Positions 45,743 to 56,600 of a stretch of DNA of 64,000 nt are shown piece by piece. The stretch is from Ostrinia nubilalis (lineage: Eukaryota > Arthropoda > Insecta > Lepidoptera > Crambidae), in contig NC_087097.1 in assembly GCF_963855985.1 (NCBI RefSeq), positions 1,893,001 through 1,957,000 on the forward strand, written 5' to 3'. The notes under the pieces are model-generated. The model ran no database searches. It saw nothing but the letters and a program-made list of their open reading frames with translations, and was not told where the DNA came from. A program made the position numbers and the translations under genes. Numbering within the stretch: position 1 is the first letter of the stretch; the number at the start of each line of letters is the position of its first letter.

Positions 45743-47562
45743 TTAGAACTTGTCTTCTAAGTATTCTTTAATGTTGTAATAGCTTTTATTAATAAGGAAG
45801 AGTTTTAATTTCTTAACAAAGATATTCAGTTTTGTTTCGGTTTTGAGAAAATTGGGTAGCTTATTAAATATTTTTATAGACATTACCAACGGACCGGAAG
45901 AAAACATTGACATTTTGGAATAAGGTAAGTTTAATTTATTTCTGTGTCTAAGTTGATGGGTGGTTTGGACATGTTCTCTTTTAGTGTAGAATTCAGGGTA
46001 TTTAAAGACAAATTTACATATTTCTAAGATGTAGATACACGGTAAAGTTAAAATTTTAAGTGTTCTAAAATGTGGTTTGCAAGTGTCCGTCTGTTCTATA
46101 TTTACAAGTATTCTAATTAATTTCTTTTGTAGAGTAAAAATTGTAGGTGCGTCAGTGCTATTTCCCCATAATATAATTCCATAGGAGAGCCATGAATGGG
46201 CATATGCATAGTAGGTGGTTAATGCTGTGGATAAGTCTGTGGTCTTTTTAATTTCACGGAGGGCATATGAGAAACTGGATATTTTTGCTCTTACTTTTTT
46301 TATATGGGGTTTCCAACTAAGATGAGTGTCTATTGTTAATCCGAGCAATGTAAACTCGTTAACTACCTCCAACTGAGCCCCTTCAAAGGTGAAGTTTATA
46401 TTTATAGGTGGCTTTTGATGTGGATGGAAAGACATTAATTTAGTTTTCTTGAAATTAATTTCTAGATTGTGTTTTTGCAGCCAGTTTACTGTTGTGGTAA
46501 ATACATTCTTCAGAGTTACATCTAGATTTAGGTTTGTTTTACATGGGAGGAGCAAGGATACATCGTCGGCAAATAGAACACTTGGTACCTGTATGTTTTT
46601 AGGCAGGTCGTTTATATATAAGAGAAAAAGTAAGCACCCAATAACACTTCCTTGAGGTATTGAGGCATTTAGATATTTATTATTAGAACGAATTTTTCCT
46701 ATTGTGTTAGTATTTTCATCAAAAACTTCTATTTCTACTATTTGTTCCCTATTGGCTAGATATGACTTAAGCCATTCATAGGCTTTTCCGCGTATACCTA
46801 TTCCATGTAGCTTATCCAATAGGATATTGAATCTAACTTTATCGTATGCCTTGGTCATGTCTAATAAAATTCCTATTGCATATTGTTTGCTATTGATGAT
46901 GTCAAGTACTTTTTGAATATATTTATATACTGCAAGAGTTGTAGATCTATTTTTTCGAAACCCATTTTGGCAGTCGTCGAGTATTTTGTATTTTTCGCAA
47001 AAAGAATAAATACGATTGCACATGACTTTTTCAAAAATTTTTGAAGCAGTGGGTAGAAGCGCTATAGGGCGGTAATTATTAGGATCAAATTTTGAATTAC
47101 TCTTATGAATCGGTTTTATTAGAGCCTGTTTCAGTTGGTCAGGTACAGTACTTTCATCGAATGATTGGTTTATTAATTTGAATAATGGCAAAGTTAGTTC
47201 ATCTGCACAGTACTTAAAAAGGATAGGTGGAAGTTCGTCTAACCCGTGACTTTTTTTTGATTTTAGGCTTTTTAGGATCAAGTTGATTTCGCGAAGTTCT
47301 ACAGGTCTAAGATACATGGTGTTTTCAATAGGTTGGAGCACTGGGACACCTGACGGTTCACTATTATTGGATGAGTGTGTGTTCTTGTTTCCAATAGAGG
47401 CAAAAAATGAATTAAAGTAGTCGGCGATCTGTTTTGGATTTGCCATAAGGTTGTTATCTATTTTTAGTTTTATATTTTGCTTTTCCTTTTTTGTTGTTTT
47501 ATTAGTTCGTTCATTTATGATACTCCACATGCTTTTTACTTTATTATTAGATTTATTCATTA
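45743..47562 (-). CDS. CR1-group LINE ORF2, reverse transcriptase part
   Basis: Codes the reverse transcriptase: FKYCADELTLPLF, NYRPIALLPTASKIFEK, LLDMTKAYDKV, IPQGSVIGCLLFLLYIN and the catalytic FADDVSLL, then a C-terminal region that includes YYAYAHSWLSYGIILWGNST and stops at 45743. No internal stop or frameshift other than the Helitron. The apparent start (MNKSNNK) is only the first Met after the insertion. Confidence 0.9.
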
Positions 47563-47746
47563 CTAGCTGACCCGGCGAACTTCGTACCGCCTTAGCGTAG
47601 AGATTTTCTTAATATTTTTTTCCGTAAGAACCATCCTTGGACTTCCACAAACATTTAAAAAAAAGAATTATCGAAATCGGTTCAGCCGTTCACACGTGAT
47701 GCCGTGACAACGCGAAACGGGTTTCATTTTTATATATATAGATAGA
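47563..47746 (-). mobile_element. Helitron (non-autonomous, Lep1-like), 184 bp
   Basis: On the minus strand it starts TCTATCTATATATATA and ends GCCGGGTCAGCTAG, between host A and T. It has the TC 5' end, CTAG 3' end and A/T target of Helitrons. Removing it exactly restores the ORF2 reading frame. Confidence 0.85.
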
Positions 47747-48780
47747 TTCTCTTATAGTGTATTTTTTTCGCTATTGTTACAGCACTTTTTAGTATTTTTT
47801 CGTATCGTTTATAATATTGTGTAATTATTGAGTTTTTGGTTTTTTGTACAAGTATTTTTAAAAGTCTTTTATTTTTACATGATGTTTTTATACCCGTTGT
47901 CAACCAGTACTTTTTAAATTTTGTTTTTAATTTTGTTTTACAAATAGGTATACTCTCGTTTAAAATATTTAGTAGTGTGTTATTAAATATATTATAATTT
48001 ACATTTACATCTTGATTTATTGGAAGAAGTTCATGCCAGTTAATATTGGTTAATTGAGATTTAAATTGTAGCATGTTTTTCTCATTAAAATTTCTTTTGT
48101 TAGTGTACCAAGCTGTTGGTTTAATTTTTTGGGGTATATCTAAATGAATAACTGTTCCACTATGGTCTGAAAATCCCAGTTCCTCGACGGTTGTGAATAA
48201 TTTTTTGTTATTAAAGTTTGTGAATATTAAATCCAAACATGTTGATGTACTAGCTGAGATACGTGTAGGATGTTTTATATGTTGTGTGAATTTGTATTCT
48301 AACATGAGGTCTAAAAATTGGTTTGTTTTCAGACTGTTATCTAATATATTTATATTAAAATCACCTCCTATTATCACATTTATTTTTGAGTATTTACTAT
48401 TTATATATTTTAGAATTAGTTTTAGTTGGTTAAGAAAGACATCTTCCTCTCTTCTATTCCAATACATAGTTACTAGTAGTAAATTTTCGTTTAATAATTC
48501 ACATGCACACACTTCTAAAACATACTCAATAGACATATTAGTGAGAGCAATTATTTCTTTATATTCAATATTTTCTTGCAGTAGGATACACACCCCACCA
48601 CCAGTTCGTTTGGTTCTGGAGAATGAGGATGCTATTTTATAACCGGTAACATGCATATTTTCCAGCTTTTCAGGTGTTAGCCAGGACTCAGTTATACATA
48701 TTGCATTGTATATTGGTTTTTGGTCTATAAAGGCTTCTAGTATATGTTTCTTGTTATAGAGACTCTGTATGTTTTGAAAT
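47747..48780 (-). CDS. CR1-group LINE ORF2, endonuclease part
   Basis: APE-type endonuclease. Before the Met at 48656 the frame already reads NIQSLYNKKHI and CITESWLTPEKLEN, so the domain starts upstream of that Met. Later motifs are GGDFNINIL and SDHSGT. The frame runs to KKIHYKR, where the Helitron at 47563-47746 begins. Without the Helitron the frame continues as KRIMNKSNNKVK into the reverse transcriptase. Confidence 0.85.
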
Positions 48781-48786
48781 AGCGTT

Positions 48787-50085
48787 TTAAATTGTAGATC
48801 TGTGGTTTCGAAATAAATTATTCTGAATGTTCTTGCTAGACTGTCCTGGTGGGTGTGTTTCTATAACATTTTTGCTCTTTATCTGGTAGTCTCTTGGTTC
48901 ATTTATAATGTTGTAGTTATCTTGTTTAGGGCTCGTGTCTTGCTTTATTTCCATCTTTTTCCCGTCTACAAGTAGTTGGTTATTGCGGATTATTGCATGC
49001 ATACCCTTTTTTCTTGCCTTAATCATCTCTTCCCGTAGTAAGTATCTTTCCTTTCTTGCGGTCTCGTCCAAAAATGTAGATATTGAGAGTCGGGTTCCTT
49101 TGAAGCAATGACTGTTATTAGTCACGTATTTCGCCATCCGCTTGCTCAGTAGCTCAATTACAAGTGGGCGGTTATTTTTACCGGTTCTTCCTATTCTGTA
49201 CATATTTTCTATATATCCCATTAGGTTTACATTCATGGTTTCTTGGAATAATTCGATGAGTCTGTTATGCAGGTCGTGTTCAGGCTCTTTGTAATATTCG
49301 ACGAAGCCGTAAAGTACAATTTTCTTAGTGTTTGTATCACAGCATTCCGTTCTGCTCGCAGGTAACATTCCCTTGGTTGATAAATTTTCTATTTCCTGTT
49401 TCAATTTTTCATTTTCCATTTGTAGTTTTTTTATCTTAGTGCTTATTAACTTTATCTCTTCATTTGTTTTCAAATTTAGTTCTGACAGTGTATTCGTTTT
49501 GTCGTTAACTTCTTCTCTTAATTTCGAAATTGCTTTTTGAATTTCAGATTGTATAGTATTTTTCAGCTCTGCGACTATTAATTGGTTATTTTCTTTCAGG
49601 TGTAATACTATTGTTTCGTTCAGGTTCTTCAACAAGGTGGTGTCTCTGTCATCTGTATTTAGTGTGTCTCCTAGCAGGCTTAGGTCATCTGAGTTTGCTG
49701 TGTCGTTTTTGGTGTTTTCTATTCGCTTCCTTATAGTGATATTGTTGTGTTCGGGCGATATTTGGTTAAAAACAGGCAAGTTTTCACTTGACGGAGGATT
49801 AAGTTCTTCAGGTGTACAATATGATCCCCGTAGTGGTGTATTTTGGTTGTCAGATTTGGGTACACTATTTTTACATGTTTGACATATCCATTGTGATTTT
49901 CGTTGTTTGTCCATCAGATTGAAAATTTTCTCATTTATGTTAGCACATTCTATATCGTATTTTTCGCTGCACTTACAGCATATCATAAAGAGTCTATTCG
50001 TTAGCTTACTTTTACATCCCGCACACATTCCATAGGGCGCCATTTTTTGCATATTATCAGCAAAAATAGCTAAATTCACAATCAC
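48787..50085 (-). CDS. CR1-group LINE ORF1 (PHD finger, coiled coil)
   Basis: 432 residues; the real start may be Met12 or Met15 (MAPYGMCAGC). The N-terminus is a PHD-like zinc finger: CAGC, CCKC, a single Cys and CQTC as paired ligands. A Gln/Glu/Lys-rich coiled coil (about residues 145-235) follows, then a domain starting KIVLYGFVEYY and including YRIGRTGKNNRPLVIEL, like the RNA-binding C-terminus of LINE ORF1 proteins. It probably binds the element RNA. ORF2 is open in another frame before this stop, so the two overlap. Confidence 0.8.
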   Translation of the reverse strand: MIVNLAIFADNMQKMAPYGMCAGCKSKLTNRLFMICCKCSEKYDIECANINEKIFNLMDKQRKSQWICQTCKNSVPKSDNQNTPLRGSYCTPEELNPPSSENLPVFNQISPEHNNITIRKRIENTKNDTANSDDLSLLGDTLNTDDRDTTLLKNLNETIVLHLKENNQLIVAELKNTIQSEIQKAISKLREEVNDKTNTLSELNLKTNEEIKLISTKIKKLQMENEKLKQEIENLSTKGMLPASRTECCDTNTKKIVLYGFVEYYKEPEHDLHNRLIELFQETMNVNLMGYIENMYRIGRTGKNNRPLVIELLSKRMAKYVTNNSHCFKGTRLSISTFLDETARKERYLLREEMIKARKKGMHAIIRNNQLLVDGKKMEIKQDTSPKQDNYNIINEPRDYQIKSKNVIETHPPGQSSKNIQNNLFRNHRSTI

Positions 50086-50451
50086 AAAACACCTTGTTCA
50101 CTTCGTATACCGTTACCGGTGCAGCGTAAAAAGCGCTTTATGGTCGTAGCGTGCGCTTTAATAGGTCAAGGGCAATGGCCGCCGGTCTTATTTTTCCACG
50201 AAATTCTTCAATTTTGCTGGATATTACTTCACTAATTTGCTTCACTCAAATACTTATTCTGTTGAGGATTTTATTAGCTGACTAATGGTGTACGGCACTT
50301 TAGTATATCTACGTTTACTTTTTTCACTCGAAACTATGTTTTGAATACGGAGCAAAACAAAACGCGTATTTACTTGTGCGGGGCGCCCCCCTCTCCTTGT
50401 TGTACGCCTTATTAGGCAATAAAAGAATATAGTGCAATGCATTGGCTATAA

Positions 50452-50457
50452 TTTATT
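50452..50457 (-). terminator. Polyadenylation signal of the pickpocket-type gene
   Basis: AATAAA on the minus strand, 144 bases past the stop codon. It lies just before the 5' end of the LINE. Confidence 0.55.
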
Positions 50458-50600
50458 TTCATTAATTACATTACATTATTTGATTATTAGAAAACTTAAA
50501 TTAAATGCGTAGAATTGTTTGTTCGTCATAATATAGTCACAGATAATAATATAATACTAGTATAGTGAACTGCTTACACTTGCTAAATAAATACAATCTT

Positions 50601-53600
50601 CTAATTGTATAAATTCTTCCAATTAATAGTTTTGCAATAATCATACATTTCTTTTTTCTTGTAGATGTCTTCAGAGGCAGGAGTCATAGTTGGTACCTGG
50701 ACGTCTTCCCTGGTCTTCGGAGTCTGGAAGTAAGGCTTGATGATGGAATTCCAGATCTTCCCGAAGATCGACATGAGGCCGATCACGGAGAGGCCTAGAA
50801 GAAAGCCCTGGGAATGGAAAAATAAAGGTAAGATTAGTTAAATAGGCAGGTACAGACGATGGCACATCAAGGTCAACACTGAAGTGTCTTATTTAGTAGT
50901 AATAAGATGCTATTTTGATTTGATTTGATATTTAAAATCTGCCGCGCGGCCGCCCGCGACTTCGTACGCGTGGATCCCGTTTTACCCCCTTAGGAGTGGA
51001 GTTTCGTAAAATCCTTTGTTAGTGAGCACCTACTTTCTAAAAGACAAACTTTGAGACTCCTAGCTCTTGTTACTATGGTTGTAGTTTCTGAGAATTCGTG
51101 ATGAGTGAGTAAGTCAGTCAGTCAATCAGTGACCTTTCACTTTTTTATAAATATAAATGTGCTATCGACTGTACATGTACAATGCTGCCAAGTGTTGATG
51201 TATTAGAACAATATTATCTTTTGACAATCTCCTTCTTATATCTTGTAAACTATGTACAGGCTGATGTGCTCTCCACTATGCAATGCTGTGTCACCTAGTG
51301 TTTTTATAGCATTTACTTTTGATAAACTATGATCCTGCTTGGGAGTACTATAGTTCATACTTACTACACTGCCTCCAAGGTCCGACAGAAACAGATTCCA
51401 ATCGTAGTTATACCGTTCTTCATAAACTGACACCATCATGTTGTTGAAGTACACGAAAAGCTGCAAAATAGAATTTTTATTCGTATAAACATAAATAACC
51501 TCCCCCACCGGTCTGGCCAGCGTAGGGAGTGGCAAAATCCTCCTTTTTTTGTCTCTGGTGCATTAGAGAGGGTCGTGCTCCTGCTGTGGAGACTAAATGA
51601 CCTGATGATAGAATCAGACTGAAAGTTAGTGCGACTTGCCTGGAGCCAAAATTTTCATTTGATAGGTCGTTGTTTCAAGCTTTGTCCACATGAGGCATTA
51701 TAATCCTTCTTTAAAGTTATCTTAAGCATGAATGATAGAATGTCAAACCTGGGCTAGACGTTAGAATAGATTTGCGCTAGCGCAGCGCTAAAAAAATCAG
51801 CAATATTGAAAATAAGGGACTAAGTAACGCCCGTATTCACAAACATTACTATGAGGTCTCACAGTGCGTGTGCACGCACAAGGTGACACACGAATTAATC
51901 ACAGAGCTCTATTCACCTCTGTGCGTTCGATTTGCTGCTTCACTTAAGCAAGTATCGTTTGTGAATACGGGCGTATAAGTAGGTAATCGTCAGTAAATTG
52001 CCCAGTGCTTATTAATGAAATTACGTCACCGTTACGTTAACAAAAACAAAACACAACTGAATAAACTTTGTTACCTGAGTCTGAAATTCAGAGCCGCCAG
52101 TTTTGCTGGTCCACTTGTTCTCTATCATGTCCCATTCTAGCATGTGACGGTCTGTCACGAAGCCGTTGTATAGGTACGAAGTGCAGTATCGGGGACAGCT
52201 GCTACAGTTGTGCGCTTGGTACCGTCTGAAGAAGGCGAGGGAAGATCACAAGTTAAAAAGTTCATACTAGTTGTTCTTTCGCATTTTGGGAGACTGCAAA
52301 GATTTTAATGAAGACATAGGTACTTCTTTTTGTGAGCATATTTGCAACAGCATAGTTTGGTTATTTTGAAATAGCATTCGACCACAAATTCCTACACAAA
52401 ACTTAACTCTTTGTGAGCAGTTTATGATTATGATTCTTAAAGTACCTCACGTTCGTATCATTCAGGTCTGAAAAGGACTTGGTTTTTTTCGTGGTGGTGT
52501 AGATTTATAACTTGCCAAATAGTACTTACAGCGTGTAAGCAACGATCAGGTCCCTCATTGACTGAAAGTTGTCACAAGCTGGTAAGTCACTCTTCATCCA
52601 CGGCCCTGAACACCCCGCTATTTGGCCCACTTCATCCCATACATATTTTGTCGTGCACTGAAAAATCACATGAAAGAGAATGGGAAAACTCGGTGGTGAT
52701 AAACAAAATTATAAAAATACGAGTACTTTAGTAAATTAGTAAGTTATTAACAGTACAATTTTAAACGCCGCTTCATCATAACATAACCACTTCCATTCCA
52801 TATATGGCAGGCCACTGCTGGACGCAAACCTCCTCAGAGGAGCACAGTATCACTAAATATTTTGTGACAGTATCCTGCTTTTTCATCCAGAGTTGGCTAT
52901 TTTGTTAAGATTGTCACCTTGTCAGTCCATCGGGCAGGAGGATGTTCTTTAAACGTATGTTGAAGGTAGAATAGTACTTACAGTGTTAGCACTATAGCTG
53001 TCTTCGCTAGCGCAGGGCTCACTGTCATCACTGATCATGACGTACTTGTTCACGGACAACTTCACGTCTATGGTCTCTCCCACCTTGCAGTACAAGTAGT
53101 CTATGAGACCCCCGTTGTACACTGCTACTTCTATAAGGAAAATATAATTATTCCCTTTGTAACTAGTACCGAAAAGAAGTAAATGACATTCTGGTGATGT
53201 ATTTCGAACAAACCCTATAAATAAATAAACTTAAAGTCTGTTCGCCGAGAGTTGATAAAAAAAACTAATTATTTTTGTCGATATAATGAAAAAGTTGGTA
53301 GATTATTTGGCCTGGCCTTTTTTTTTGGCCTGGATTCTCAGCTCGGTTACAATTTAATTTTGGACTACCATTTATAAGAATGTTCTAAAAATACCAATTA
53401 TCTACCAAAATCTACTAAACGATTTCGCACTACTAAATCATCGTTCTCTTTGCCTCAAATCTACCAAAAAAGTAGAAATCTACTAAAAGTGGTCACGCTG
53501 TGGCCGCCGCCGCCCGCCGGCCGGGGTGCTTGACGACAGCTGCGTGGCTCGTACCATGGTACTCAGTGCGCGTTGTGACAAACGACGCCCGCCATACAGA

Positions 53601-56600
53601 ATGCGATAATTAAGCAACAGTCGCTATTGCTAGTCATTTCATAATATTTATCAACTCTCGGCGAACAGACTTTAGTCATGTTGGCAGGCTTCCCACTCTG
53701 TGGACCAACTAACTGGTGCAGATCGCGGGAAGCGCCTGGATGTGGAATCAGTGTCGTTGTAAAAATCCTTGGGTCTTTGTGGAGACCAGTAGTAGACGTC
53801 CTTCGGCTAAAATGATGATGATGATGTATCCATATTACCTGTGTACTGTTCTCTCGAATAATGGATCTAGGCGTGGTACCCTGGCGGACGAAAACTGACA
53901 AATCGCGTCCTTGGAGTTGTACTGCAGGGTGATGGAAAGCCCTGTCTCCCTCGTTCAAGCTGATAATTTTACATCCATATTCTAAGAAGAGCAATCTTAC
54001 CTGTGTATGGTTCCCTCGAGTAATGGATGTAGGCGTGGTACCCTGGCGGGTGAATGCTGACCGATGTAGCCGCGTCCTTGGAATCATACTGAAGCGTGAT
54101 GGAGAGCCCTGTTTCCCTTGTCGCTCTGGTGCTGAGGATCTTGGGAGTGAGGGTGTAGCAGCGACCGAACATGAACCCTATGGTTTCTTTCACTTCTACG
54201 TCTGAATAGTACAAAAAATAAGTCAATTATTCATAGTTTGATAAAGTTTATTCATGAGCTAAAGAGAAAGTCATTGATGTGACTATTGTTTAAAGATATG
54301 TAGTATTTACTGTAAAATAAAAGAGAGACTGCGTAAAACTGATATGTACAATAGATGGAAACAGTCGCTTTATCAATACTTGTCTGTAAATGGTCACATC
54401 ATTCCTTACTGTGCATTTCTCCATTCAACCCGTACTGCGCAAAGAATTCCTCAGGTTCATACGTGATGTCCTTCCAAAGTTTGTCCAGGGGAACGGCAGA
54501 GAAGTTGAAATTACGCCACGCGCTTGTGAGCACAGGGTGAGTTATTAGGCCATACTCCTAAAATTAAGAAAACTAGAATATAATAGATCACTCTTCATCA
54601 TCACTTGCCAACAGAGGAGTTGCAGACTAAGTTCTTGCAACTCACGAAGGCGAGTGAGTTTTACTTGTATGTGTGCGTGTACTCGTACATACCGATATGA
54701 CGATAGTGGAATGTCTATCAAAATTTTTGAAAAAACGAATAGTAGCGAGCCACCACACATGTAAAGCTCACTCGCCTTCGTGAATTGCAACAACTAAGAG
54801 CTTCCTCGTTGTGGTTAAAAATTAATTTACTTGATCTAAAATGAGTGTTGTCTCTGGTAAAATACTAGTCTTCTTCCTGCAGTCAAGGTTAAAACTTGAT
54901 GATGATGATGATGATGGAATATGGTAAAACAAGATAGACGGAATTTCGGAAATTAATGGAAATTACCTTAGTTACATAACAGTTAAATGTTCTGAGCGAT
55001 TGATTTTTGAGACAAATGAATTACTTAAGTATGTAATTCTTCTTCTTCTTCGCTACACTCTTGCCAAAGTGGTCTTGGTCGTCACACCCGATCTGGTGGC
55101 AAACCTCACAATCCGTCGCCATTCCTCCCACACTGCAGCTTTCTTGTGCACTCTTACGAGTATGTACTATTTGCTTCTAAAATAGAGTTGACTTACCAGC
55201 ATTCTATCAAATTTATAAGGAGGCTCCCTGCAGAAAGTGATGCTGGGGTAAACGAGGGTTCTGTTGAAGTCGAAGTGGGTGTACGTCGTTATCGGTATGT
55301 CAATTAGCTTGTTGATGCAAGTCACTATCTGTTAAATCAAATTAAATGGTTAGAAATCAGCACTTTTGTCTACTATACAGGAGCCTATTGATCCCAAATC
55401 AAAAGAATGGTAAAGTAAAAGCGTTCATCGTATCCTAATAATTTGTGCCAATAACTTAACTGACTGATTATGTAAGTACCTAATTTAATGTGCAGTAGAC
55501 GTTTTTAATGCTGGAAGGTGCCTTCCCAGCAATAACCAACTAAATTGTACCGTTTTCTTTGTTGAATGACTTTTCTTTTTCAGTTGTATGTGGTGTGCAA
55601 TGACCTCCATCTATACGTATCTATCTGATATAAGCCCTCCAATTTATTCAATCTTACTTTGCGTTTAATACTCGTATAATACGAGTATAGATCGTTCCAG
55701 CCACGAAGACGCGGCCCACCAATTTCAATCCGAGCGTCATTATTGTTCTCAATGATAATTTAGCGTGTACCGATAACACTCAAAACCTTCCTTGGCGGAA
55801 GAATGGTGAGGCGCATCTTCGTGGATGGAACGATCTATATTTTTTATAAAAATCTTCAAAATTAGAAATTATTAATTATAGGCCCATCTCAATTTTAAAT
55901 ACACTAAGTAAACTCCTTGAAAGAATTGTATACAACAGTATTTACTCTACAGTTACAAGTGGTATATCACACCATCAGCATGGTTTCTTGAGGCGTAAAT
56001 CTACCACCTCAAATCTGGCTGAATTCTGCAGCTATGTGCTGAGCGGTATGGAGAGCGCCGGTCAGGTTGACGTGATCTACACCGATTTTGAAAAAGCTTT
56101 CGATCGGGTGGATCACGTCATCCTACTCAGCAAACTATTCGAATTAGGAATCCGTGAGGATTTGCTCAGGTGGGTTAAATCTTACCTAACGAACAGGTCT
56201 CAAGCAGTTGTGGTGGGTGGTTTTAAGTCTGACTTTGTTCAGGTTCCATCCGGTGTACCGCAGGGTTCGCATCTTGGCCCTTTATTTTACTGTGCGTATG
56301 TGTACGACATTAATAAGTGTTTTCAAAATTCCAATCACCTGCTTTACGCTGACGATAAAAAGGTTTTTACGAGGGTATCGTCAATTAATGACTGCATACA
56401 GATGCAAAGCGATTTGAATAGACTACAGGAATACTATAATGATAATAAAATCACAGTCAACATCAGCAAGTGCCAATGCATTAGCTTCAGCCGTAAAAAG
56501 GAAACTTTGACATACCCATACAGCTTTAATGACATGATAATAGAGAGAACTTCCATTGTTAGAGACTTGGGCATTTATCTTGACTCAAAAATGTTGTTCA

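Larger units (their letters stand above)
45309..50440 (-). mobile_element. CR1-group LINE, near full length, carrying a Helitron
   Basis: About 5 kb. On the minus strand: 5' UTR (to about 50086), ORF1 with a PHD-like zinc finger and coiled coil, ORF2 endonuclease, a 184-bp Helitron insertion, ORF2 reverse transcriptase, AT-rich 3' UTR, and a terminal direct repeat ATTGAGTATTGAGTA at 45310-45325. Short 3' terminal repeats instead of poly(A) fit the CR1/L2 group. The 5' boundary is approximate; it abuts the 3' end of the channel gene. Confidence 0.85.

Noticed and set aside
53563..54087. 174-residue minus-strand frame
   Set aside because: It runs in a different frame across channel exon 5 and its decayed copy, plus a MITE and an RTE tail.
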